Shown in pieces: positions 55,941-64,000 of a DNA stretch of 64,000 nucleotides. The notes under the pieces are model-generated. The model saw only the letters and a list, made by a program, of their open reading frames with translations. It was not told where the DNA came from and ran no database searches. This DNA comes from Dipteris shenzhenensis (taxonomy: Eukaryota > Polypodiophyta > Polypodiopsida > Gleicheniales). Numbering within the stretch: the first letter of the stretch is position 1; each line of letters begins with the position of its first letter. The stretch lies in the NCBI GenBank assembly GCA_047967505.1, contig CM106541.1, one strand, 5' to 3'. Position numbers and translations under genes: made by a program.

Positions 55941-55944
55941 ATTT

Positions 55945-56798
55945 CTACATCACAATGGGATCACAACCCACCCCATTTATCCGACCATCGATAAAGATCA
56001 TCTTAACACATTTGACTTGGGTGTTGTAAGCAGTGAGAGCTTGAGTTTTGACATTCTCTGGTTCTTCTTCTTCTTCAGTTTCTACTTCCTCAACAAGATT
56101 GGCTGAACATCTCTTCTTGGCATAACATTCCTTTTCAAAGTGTCCAGGTTTGACCACAAAAGTTACATTTAATTTTGCTCTTTCCCTTGAAGCTTCTTAA
56201 GTTGCTTCTGGCCAAATATGCCCCTTCTTTGTAATCACTTCTTTGTTTGATCTTTCTCTCCTCTTCCAAGAGTGATGCTTTAATTTCTACCAGACTTATC
56301 TGGAATATTGGTGAGTGTGGTTATAATAGTGCCATATTCTTCAGTGAGACTTCTAAGTAAAATGGCAACTACAATATCTTCATCAAGATTAAACTTGATG
56401 CCAGATAACTATGTCAAAATGCTCTTCGTTGAATTTAGATGTGAAGAGATGGACTCCCCCATATCCAATTTTAAGTCAAAGAACTTGATAAGCAAGCTAT
56501 ACTTAGAGCATCTTCCCTGTGCTCCAAACACATGCTCAAGATGAGTCCATGCAGCATGAGCAGTCTCACATCTATCAATGTGATAAATATAGGAATCACT
56601 CAGACCAAGAGCAATTATAGCAAGAGCTTTTTCATCTTTTGGAAGCCATGAAGCTTCTCCTTCTCTAGTTGTAGGTTTAGTTTCTTTGCCATTTGCTACC
56701 TTCCATATTCCCTTTTTCATGAGAATAAACTTCAGTTTTGTTTGCCAAGTGTGGAACCCCTCTCCTTCAAACTTAGCTATTTTAAGTTTGGAAGCCAT
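55945..56798 (-). pseudogene. Ty1/copia gag with disrupted zinc knuckle
   Basis: From ATG 56798: KLKIAKFEGEGFHTWQTKLK, LMKKGIWKVANG, KALAIIALGLSDSYIYHI, CETAHAAWTHLEHVFGAQG, DLKLDMGESISSHLNS, the classic copia gag (UBN2-type). The frame continues as TEEYGTIITTLTN to about 56270, then breaks. The knuckle is split by a single-base shift near 56150-56165: CNFCG in one frame, KPGHFEKECYAKKR in the next. An acidic linker follows to 55945. Upstream DNA to about 57050 codes for a Ser/Lys-rich stretch that may be a leader. Confidence 0.85.
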
Positions 56799-56970
56799 TT
56801 AGGAAGGTCTTACCAAATTAATGGCAGTGTTTAATCCTTTTACAAAAGGTCAATCTTTCTGAACAAAAAAATCACCACCATATAGATGCAAATTGCAAGA
56901 TAAGAATTTTTTAAAAAACCTAATTGTTTGGCATAATCATAACCAGTTGTCTTCTCCCACAGCTCGAGTC

Positions 56971-57324
56971 TTCTTCACCTTGGACTTTGTCTTTGTAGTC
57001 TTCTTGATTTTGGAAGAGCTTTGAGAACTTGAGGTTGGCATGTTGTCAAGAGATTAACACCAAGTGAACTGACATTCTCTGAACTGAAATGACATACTTT
57101 GAACTAATTTTTGGAAGAATAATCTCTGAACTGAGTGTTTTACTGGAGTTTTCTTCACCTTGGACTTTGTCTTTGTAGTCTTCTTGATTTTGGAAGAGCT
57201 TTGAGAACTTGAGGTTGGCATGTTGTCAAGAGATTAACACCAAGTGAACTGACATTCTCTGAACTGAAATGACATACTTTGAACTAATTTTTGGAAGAAT
57301 AATCTCTGAACTGAGTGTTTTACT
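56971..57324. repeat. Perfect tandem duplication, 180-bp period
   Basis: Bases 56971-57144 and 57151-57324 are identical over 174 positions, with six non-matching bases between. Identity of 100 percent contrasts with the other duplications in the window and implies a recent event. Confidence 0.97.
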
Positions 57325-57880
57325 CCTCAAGCATTTAGTGTAGCATAAAAAACTCCAAAAAATACACTAGAAATGCTTGCAAACTCACATGTAAACTTGG
57401 AGGATGAAATTCAACCAGATGAGAGCAGCTCTTTGAGGGATTTTGTTGTGCAATGAAAGATATAGGACTAGGGAAGACCTAGTACCAAGCTTGGGTGAAA
57501 TGTCGCGTCAAGTCGCCATAGCTAGAAGCTCCAATGTTGACTGGTTTTTTCATCACGCCTCAATTACTGGAGCATTTGCTTTCAGATTTGAGCTTTGGAT
57601 AGTCCTTGGTGTCACCCAACTTCCTCTAAGAGGAATTACAAGATTGTTGACTGAGGTGAGTAGCATTACAGAAGTGGCGCGGAATACTCAGAGATGCAGT
57701 GCATCTTCATGGCAACATATTTCAGAGATCCCACCAGTTAGAAGGGTCGCCCAGAAGCAAGGAAGGTCTGGCTGAAAGGGCTCCTCAAGATATTGCGTGG
57801 ATGGAGAGACCAGAGCTGTCAAAGCTCAAGGTAGAAGAAGGGAGGACATGGAGGCATTTGAGAAGAAGGAATCTTGTTGG
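57325..57880. other. No recognised gene
   Basis: The plus frame 57443-57775 is open for 110 codons but has no domain that I know; it may be a decayed LTR or leader of the copia gag element. Confidence 0.35.
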
Positions 57881-57884
57881 AATC

Positions 57885-58920
57885 TTTTAAGAATCTCATT
57901 CTTAGCACTTAGATTCTCATAGAAGACAATGCAAGTAACATCCCTGTATCTTGCAACGGCGATGTTTAGATCCTTTGCCTCAACCTTATTACTTGATATG
58001 CCTTGCGTATTACTTACAACACCTTTCAAGCATCTATAGAACCAAGTCCTCTTTGCCATGTACTCAGGTGTATGTCTCCTGCCCTTCACTATTTGTGGCT
58101 TTCCACAGCCCACCCATAACTCCCTTGCCTTTATCAGGATCTCAGAAAGAGAAGAGCTTTTTTTCAACCTAAATGGAGCCGAATTCAGCCTTTCTGATTC
58201 TAGAATGTACTAGTCATCATTAAATATGCATACATGACAAATGACCTGTTGAAACTTTTCCATCCACTCAATCTGTCCTTTTCTTCCCTCATCAAGGGCG
58301 ATCCTGCAAGCTTCACAAAAGTGTTTCCCATCAATGGGCTCAAACCTGCATCTTTCCAAGAATCTATTCTTTGCGAGCATGTATCTCTTCTCGATGTTAG
58401 CCCCATATCGGCTTTGGTATAAAGCCTCTTCACGAACAAAGTCACTCCTTCTAAAGTTCTCAAAAGCATCAAGAAATTCCACGCGCTTTTGAAATGTGAC
58501 ATCAGGCAATGTAGGATCATGTTCTTGAAGTCTCTTAAATGCCATAGGATGAAGAGTGATATTAGTGGCAACTGAAGTTCTTGTTTTCCTCGTATCTTCA
58601 TACAATTTGCGTGCAAATGTCTTATCTAGCTTTCTTTGATTTGTGAACAACGAAGCTCGATCAATAAGTATTGTGGCCATGCTGAATTGTGAGAATCCCC
58701 AAATGTACCCCTCATCCTTTGGAGGATGTAAGTCTGCCACACTTATAGAAAAGTCTGCGAGACTTGTATCTTCTTCTTGTGGATCCTCCTGATCATCACT
58801 ACCCAAATTTTTGCCTGGTTTTAAATAACTTGCACTTGAATAATCTGCACGTGGAGTAGGAGTTATTTTGGCTCTCTTTCTGGGAATAGCTGTGGAACTT
58901 GAATCTGCTCCACGATCACT
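57885..58920 (-). pseudogene. Unidentified protein with Cys pairs and a basic N-terminus, one amber stop
   Basis: One minus-strand frame is open from 58920 to 58210: a Ser-rich basic start (TAIPRKRAKITPTPR, a likely nuclear signal), an acidic DDQEDPQEEDTS, then DEGYIWGFSQFSMATILIDR, TLHPMAFKRLQEHDP, VEFLDAFENFRRSDFV, KRYMLAKNRFLERCRF, HFCEACRIALDEG and VICHVCIFNDD. CxxC pairs 23-30 residues apart could bind zinc. TAG at 58210-58212 is followed in the same frame by SEILIKARELWVGCGKPQIV, HTPEYMAKRTWFYRCLKG and VARYRDVTCIVFYENLSAK to about 57885. No start codon is seen because AT-rich repeat DNA begins at 58925. The family is unknown to me. The single stop in about 340 codons suggests a young pseudogene or a gene with a read-through or assembly question. 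Confidence 0.45.
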
Positions 58921-58924
58921 CCCA

Positions 58925-59218
58925 ATTTAATTTTTTATTTTTTATTTAAATTTAATAGAATAGAATAGAATATAATATATTTTATTTTTTAAATTAAATT
59001 AATTTATTTTATTAATTTAAATTATTTAAATTTATTTATTTATTTAAAATTTCATTTGTTTTATTTTTTTTCATCATTTTGTTTAATTTTAATTTTTTAA
59101 AATTTATTTATTTATTTAATTTTAATTTTTTTTAATTTTTATTTAAATTTAATTTAATTTAATTTATTTTTTAAATATCTTATTTTATTTATTAAAAATT
59201 TTTAAATCTTTTTAAATA
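58925..59218. repeat. Nearly pure AT region (ATTTAATTTA/TTTATTT units)
   Basis: About 290 bases with hardly any G or C, made of TTTAATTT, TTTATTTATTTA and AATAGAATAG repeats. It adjoins GC-rich palindromic DNA abruptly at 59220. Confidence 0.9.
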
Positions 59219-59226
59219 AAAAAAAG

Positions 59227-59466
59227 CCCCAAAGGCCCCCCTTAAGGTAGGGTTAATCCCCTCCCCTAAGGCCCCAAGGGCCTTAAAAGTTTTTTTTCAT
59301 CCTTTTTTTTTTTGGGGTGGAGGCCTAAAGGGCCCCCTTAAGGGAGGGTTAATCCTCTCCCCTAAGGCCGCAAGGGCCTCCTGTTGCATGTGCAACAGGA
59401 GGCCCTTCGGGCCTTAGGGGAGGGGATCAACCCCCCTCCCTAACGTGTTGCATGTGCAACAAGTTA
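59227..59466. repeat. GC-rich module in two direct and one inverted copies, forming a long palindrome
   Basis: A ~60-base module (AAAGG(C/G)CCCCTTAAGG, GGGTTAATCC, CTCCCCTAAGGCC, AAGGGCCT) lies at 59227-59287 and 59318-59377, and its inverse at 59391-59440. The centre, 59372-59388 and 59391-59407, is a perfect 17-bp inverted repeat around two bases (arm AAGGGCCTCCTGTTGCA). Stem similarity extends to about 50 bp per arm with a few mismatches. A second short palindrome GTTGCATGTGCAAC follows at 59447-59460. Confidence 0.9.
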
Positions 59467-60125
59467 GGGGGGGTTAATCCCCCCTCCTCGCTCCTCTCCT
59501 CCCTGCCTCCCCCCTCTCGCCTCCTCGCCTCCCGCCTCTGCCCCTCCCTCCCCGCCTTCGCCTCCCACCTCCCCCCTCCTGCCTCCCCGCCTTTGCCTCC
59601 CCCCTCGCGCCCTTGCCTTCGCCTCCCGCCTCCCCGCCTTCGCCTCTTGCCTCCCACCTCCATCCTCTCCTCCGCCTCCCCGCCTTCACCTCTCCCACCT
59701 CCATCCCCTCCTCCAACCTCCCACCTTCGTCCTCTCCTCCGCCTCCCTGCCTTCACCTCTCCCACCTCCGTCCGCTCCTCTGTTCCCACCTCCCTGCTCC
59801 CCAGAAAAAAAAAGGCCCTCCGCCTCTTCGCTCCTCGCCCTCCCCGCTCCCAAAAAAAAAGGACTGAAAGTTAACGGGAGGGAGGGAGAGGATTCGCAAT
59901 CGAAGGGGGCAAGCAGGAAAAGAAGAGGGGAGGAGAGGGGAAGGGAGAGAGAGGGGAGGGGAAGGGGGAAACGGGAGAAGAAGAGGGGAGGGGGAAGCGG
60001 GAGGAGAGGGGAAAGGAGGTAGGGATGAGAGGGGAGGGGAGGGAGAGGGGAGGGGAAGGGGGAAGCAGGAGGAGGGAGGGGAGGGAGGAAGGGAGGAGAG
60101 GGGAAGGGAGGGAATGAAGGGGGGG
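59467..60125. repeat. Polypyrimidine block (59467-59870) followed by polypurine block (59875-60125)
   Basis: The plus strand is almost all C/T with CGCCTCC/CACCTCC units for 400 bases, then almost all G/A with GGGGAGGGGA(A) units for 250. The blocks can pair with each other, and both contain many runs of three or more G or C on one strand. Long Pro/Arg/Gly-rich frames here are compositional. A smaller GGGAGGGGA patch is at 60310-60375. Confidence 0.9.
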
Positions 60126-60589
60126 TTTCCATTTTTGGGGTCAAAATATATAGGCTCAAGTCATTTTTGGGGAACAAAAAAATCCAAATTATTTCAAGGA
60201 ATATGTAAGTAAATATGAAATACTAATAAATAGATATAGATATAAATATACCTTTATATAATATACATATATAATGTCCATATTGCCTGTTGATGCAAAA
60301 TCGTCACTGGGGAGGGGAAGGGAGGACAGGGAAAGGGAGGGGAGGGAGAAGAGGGGAAAGGAGGGAGAGAGGGAGTACCTAGCTCAGGAGGTGGTGGAGG
60401 AGCTCAAGGAAAGTTGTAAGAGAGAATGAGGAGAAGTAGAGTTTTATAGGAAATGGGTAGCTTTTAGGTCGTCAGCCTTTTTAGTTTTTAAGGTTTTTTT
60501 AGTTCTTTTAGGTTCACTATAAGTAGAATGTTCTTCATTCTTTCACACTCCACGCTTCTCTCCTCTCATCAACCTGTTGCAGGATTCTC

Positions 60590-60865
60590 AAAATTTTTAA
60601 AATGTTGCAACAGGTGAGTTCATTTCCAACCTATTGCATATGCAAGAACTTCTACGAATCAAGTTTTTGTAAAGTTGATTTTTTTTAAAAATCCGATTCT
60701 TTTCTCAAAAACTTGTTGCATACGCAACAACTTCAAAATACCATCTTTTGCATTAAATCTTTTTTCCCACAAATTTCCCTCTTTATCTCAAACTCTCACA
60801 ACCTATTGTCACAAATTTCTCTCAAACTCAAACTCTCCCAGCCTATTGCCCATGCAATAATTTTT
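60590..60865. repeat. Dispersed short palindromes related to GTTGCATGTGCAAC
   Basis: Variants occur near 60600 (TGTTGCAACAGG), 60630 (CTATTGCATATGCAAG), 60712 (CTTGTTGCATACGCAACAAC) and 60842 (CTATTGCCCATGCAATAA), echoing 59381-59396 and 59447-59460. Confidence 0.7.
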
Positions 60866-60869
60866 CAAA

Positions 60870-61080
60870 AAAAATAAATTAGAAAACAATCTATTACGAA
60901 TTTCTCTCTCAACCTCAAAACCACTCAAACCTCGAGCTACACATTCGTGGTGTAGATACACATGTGTTTTTTGTTTTGATGGTGGTTGTTAGTCATCCTC
61001 TCAATGAAAACTATTATTAGCATACATTTATTGATTTTACAATTCTTATAGCAATGCCTAGTTTTAAAGATAATTGAAAT
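60870..61080. other. No recognised feature
   Basis: AT-rich spacer; nothing supported on either strand. Confidence 0.4.
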
Positions 61081-61081
61081 T

Positions 61082-61273
61082 TTACAAATAGCTTGACCTA
61101 TATGTCTCTATCACACTACCATGAGGCACTGGCCAGTCTATTGTGATGTCCTCTTCATTTTCTTTTGAGATTTTTGCTTCCATACTCTTCACTCTTGGGA
61201 TAGGAGAACCATAACAAAGAATCTCTACTATGGTTCTAGCTCTAAAGCTGTACACATAGTCTATTTCATACAT
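61082..61273 (-). pseudogene. Fragment related to the 19.1-kb gene (IDWPVPHG motif)
   Basis: The minus-strand 63-codon frame ends with ITIDWPVPHGSVIETYRSSYL-like sequence, matching IDWPIPHGAVRESYRAML in the 19.1-19.9 kb gene at most positions over about 17 residues. The preceding part (FRARTIVEILCYGS, KISKENEEDI) has no match there. It ends in a stop straight after the motif, so it is a truncated fragment of an unknown family. Confidence 0.4.
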
Positions 61274-61279
61274 GAAACA

Positions 61280-62340
61280 TTCACAATGGAAACCTTATGG
61301 TTCTTACAACAATCGGTGGAATCTATTGGAAAAATTGTCTAGTATGTACTGTACATGGATCAACACTCTCCAGCCATAAGAATGTGCATCTTCCTGTTGC
61401 TGTGGTGTCTATACACATTGTAACAGATCTTTAGCTTTCTCTTTGGGTAAGGTTAAAATAGTAATATTCAAAAGACAAAGACAAATTTCAGGTCTTACCT
61501 TCAAGTGTGTTGGCTCAATTGACTATAACAAATTGACATTTGGGGGACAATGATCCAAAGCATTAAATAATCTCTCAGACATAGGTAATTGAGATTCTTC
61601 ATGTAAGCAGTTGGTTAAAAAATAATTATCTACATAATTTCAAACTATTATGTAAGAAAGATCACATACAAGCAAATCACTCTATGAGCCCAAATGATGG
61701 AGTTGAAATAAAAGCAACATTTTTGTTAAATGTCAATTTGTTGCCAAACTCCAATGCCAACTACAATAAAAGATGCACACATAGTTTGAGCTTCAGAGCT
61801 TAAAGAGAACCTTGACACCTATGTGGAACATAGTTACTTTGAGTGGTATGGAAGGATCATCACATCCACTAAAGAAAAACCACAATATTCAAACCACCTA
61901 GCAATCTGATCAGTTGATTCTCTTAGATTTCTTAGATTGAAGGAGATTCTAGGGTCTTAAATATGTATGGTATGTTGAATTATCTCTAGCAATTTTAACT
62001 TGAACATGTTGCAAAAAGCAAATGGTAAGGCATGCTAAAAGAAAAAAATGGCTAGTTCAAGTGCTACAAAACAAGCAGAGAATTACTACATAGCTATGAG
62101 GATGCCCCCTCTTATGTTGCACTTTCATTCACAAGGGCTATGGAGGTAGCCTCTCTTTGGTCCCTTATTGATTCTTCATGTGTCTCTATTATGTGTAACC
62201 TCTTGTAGTTTGATGTGTTCATTTATTGGCTTCCTTGCAAGTGGTATAAGTAGTATGTCCCTCATCTATTGGCTTCCTTGCAGTAGGTAGTATAAGTAGT
62301 ATGTCGTCATCCTACAATATGTCCAATCTATAGGATTGCA
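61280..62340. other. No recognised gene
   Basis: AT-rich. A near repeat of TATTGGCTTCCTTGCA..GGTATAAGTAGTATGTC lies at 62223 and 62269 (about 45-50 bases each). Nothing else supported. Confidence 0.4.
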
Positions 62341-62342
62341 CC

Positions 62343-62590
62343 TTCACTGATGCAACAATGTGAATAGGGTGAAATGGGCCCTCTAACCTCCTTGTGCTCA
62401 CATCCGGTGTCGGATCGAACTCAAACCTTGCAAGAGTTGGGAAACACTAGGGTCTAGGACCTTCACAAAGTTTGAGCCCAATAGGACACATCCATATCCT
62501 AATGACCCATTCCATATTTTGCTCCTTCACTGATGCAATGAGGTGCATATGGTGAAAATGGGCCCTCTGACATCCCCATGCCCACATCCA
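62343..62590. repeat. Tandem duplication, about 180-bp offset
   Basis: CTTCACTGATGCAA(C/T)(A/G)A..TG..TA(G/T)GGTGAAA(A)TGGGCCCTCT(A/G)AC..CATCC(G/A) occurs at about 62343 and 62524, roughly 70 bases each. Confidence 0.75.
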
Positions 62591-62599
62591 ATGCCAGAA

Positions 62600-63279
62600 C
62601 GAAAAGTTATACTATTCAGACCAGCACCCGAATTTCACATATTTTCCAAAGCAAGGTTACCTACTGCTGCATTAGGCATACCTGTTTGCATCCCTAGGGC
62701 TGCTCCAACATTTGCATACATCATGTTCTATCCCATGGGCTATAAACTAGGCTAAAACCTAACTGTTTGACTAGTAGGCATACCCAAAAATTGGGCTTGT
62801 GGGCTTATCATAGCCTAAAACACTGAACCACCACCAAAATAACCTAGCTAAATCAGGTTTGCCATAACTCCTTGCTGTTCAAAAACCATGGACTGAAAAT
62901 TATTACCTTGAGTTGGTCTTGGAATCCTGTTAGACTGTTGCTGACCATAGGGGATTTGAGAGGGTTGATCTTGAAAAGTGACATGTGGTCGCTTGTTAGC
63001 TTCAACATCCCTATCCCCATCATCAAGCTTCCTTTTCTTCGGCTGCACATCTGAGTTCATCATCTTGTGGAAGCGAGGATCCTGTGTGAATTGCATGAAA
63101 GCACTCATGAAACTTTGCATCTGTGTCTTGAATAGTTCCACATCCTCTTGATCCGTCCGATCATCCTGATGCTCTGCCACATGCCGGGTCTCCTCTCCTG
63201 CACCCTGGTCACCACCAAGAGACTGAGACATCTGATCTTCCTCCTCAGTAAGTCTCATGGATCTCTCCCTGTGTGACAT
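62600..63279 (-). pseudogene. Ty3/gypsy gag N-terminus with a cluster of CAG-to-TAG stops
   Basis: From ATG 63279 the frame is open for 143 codons: an acidic, Gln-rich start (SHRERSMRLTEEEDQMSQSL, VELFKTQMQSFMSAFMQF), a basic QPKKRKLDDGDRD (nuclear-signal-like) and PYGQQQSNRIPRPTQGN. TAG at 62848-62850 ends it, but the same frame continues as a Gly/Met/Gln-rich region through TAG at 62815, 62752, 62740 and 62728 and TGA at 62635 (lowest positions given). Each stop sits where Gln or Trp would fit the sequence. Position just inside an LTR and primer-binding site identifies it as gag. Confidence 0.7.
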
Positions 63280-63372
63280 ATTTACCGATTAGTATGTTGT
63301 CTTCTTCACCTAGTCTGCTGGACTGGTTGGCACCAAGCCAACCACAGGCTCCCCTCTTGAAGAAGTTAGGTG

Positions 63373-63391
63373 GATCCCGACAATGGAGCCA
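63373..63391 (-). other. Primer-binding site of the right-edge gypsy element
   Basis: On the minus strand TGGCTCCATTGTCGGGATC follows the LTR end (TTTCA then G). It resembles TGGCGCCGTTGCCGGGGATC, the Asp-tRNA-type site frequent in plant Ty3/gypsy elements, with about four changes. Confidence 0.65.
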
Positions 63392-63392
63392 C

Positions 63393-64000
63393 TGAAATAA
63401 GCCTCAATAGCATAAAGGGTGGTAGGATCCACTTAATCATAGCATACATAGTAAATTGACAAGTAAATATGCACCACAAAACAAATCACACGGGAGCTAG
63501 AGCGCTCCTACTCAGAAACAAGGACATCGATTGGCCCCAAACGTTGGCACCCCTTGCGGTATTTATTTACCATTCATTTGAAGCCAAGCGGCTGATTATA
63601 AAGGTCTCTGAGAAGCTACACCACATGAAAACCAATGCTCGTAGACTCCCCGTCTAGCCCACGGTGTAATTCCCTGCTCAAATTTAAATGGTAAATAACA
63701 TCCAATCACTAGACAATCTTGTATCCTCAGCCAACCAAAGCATGAAACAAAGACCCCCATAGCATCCACTGTTTGAACCACTCTTGCAATCGCACAACCA
63801 AGTGCCCAACCAGCCAAACACGAGTGAACAACTGCAAGACAAAGCCCTCAACAGATGGACTCCGGTGCAATCAAACAACCAAACACTTCCCAATGGGTTG
63901 CCTCAAATCTATAGCCTCCCTGGCCACTGCCCAACATCATAAATTAACCCTTCTTCATGAGGAAAGAAACCCAAACACAATAACTAGCCAGCAACCAATC
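63393..64000 (-). repeat. 5' LTR of the right-edge gypsy element, running off the window
   Basis: The LTR ends (minus-strand sense) just before the primer site. At least 600 bases lie in the window. Its distal part, 63918-64000, is 96 percent identical to 28566-28648. Frames in this region on either strand lack protein features. Confidence 0.6.

Noticed and set aside
59427-60177. Arg/Gly-rich and Pro/Ser-rich frames of 80-160 codons
   Set aside because: They arise from purine/pyrimidine composition and overlap on both strands without domains.

Overview
The window reads as nuclear DNA of a land plant with a large, repeat-swollen genome. Evidence for a plant: a VPS29 retromer gene whose protein is close to plant VPS29 and which is cut by GT-AG introns, a Helitron RepHel gene, PIF/Harbinger, Ty1/copia and Ty3/gypsy elements of plant type, and a plant DUF4283 domain. 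Very long CT/GA microsatellites and the style of the gypsy polyproteins would fit a fern or another non-flowering lineage, but that is a weak inference. No bacterial, organellar or viral-genome segment was recognised.

Layout. 1-0.65 kb: the first three exons of an unidentified gene on the minus strand, running off the left edge. 1.07-5.8 kb: one decayed Helitron RepHel gene on the minus strand. 5.8-8.6 kb: a microsatellite, a protein with three internal repeats and a duplicated coding-like block. 8.6-12.1 kb: foldback repeats, purine/pyrimidine minisatellites and a GC-rich stretch. 12.7-13.1 kb: a 5'-truncated LINE with poly(A) and target-site duplication. 13.6-16 kb: a PIF/Harbinger transposase and its likely partner gene. 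16.7-22.4 kb: intron-containing genes of unknown function, all carrying nonsense codons. 24-28 kb: LINE and Ty1/copia remnants. 29.9-33.9 kb: two converging Ty3/gypsy remnants with a clear 3' LTR at 31.43-31.84 kb. 34.6-36.6 kb: an array of near-perfect hairpins around a giant CT tract. 37.8-39.7 kb: a decayed transposase-like gene. 40.6-41.6 kb: VPS29, the only gene that looks intact from start to stop. 41.9-45.9 kb: a gag-only, LTR-flanked Ty1/copia derivative. 47.3-48.8 and 57.9-58.9 kb: unidentified, damaged coding regions. 51.9-57.3 kb: gypsy gag, satellites, a DUF4283 exon and copia gag. 58.9-60.9 kb: AT-rich DNA, a long palindrome, polypyrimidine then polypurine DNA, and recurring short palindromes. 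62.6-64 kb: the gag, primer-binding site and LTR of another gypsy element running off the right edge.

There is no operon-like cooperation here. VPS29 is a housekeeping gene in a sea of mobile-element debris. Two themes cut across the window: local tandem duplications from 14 bp to about 440 bp occur at a dozen or more places, several causing the frameshifts seen in genes; and many premature stops look like C-to-T changes (CAG to TAG, TGG to TGA), as expected from deamination of methylated DNA.
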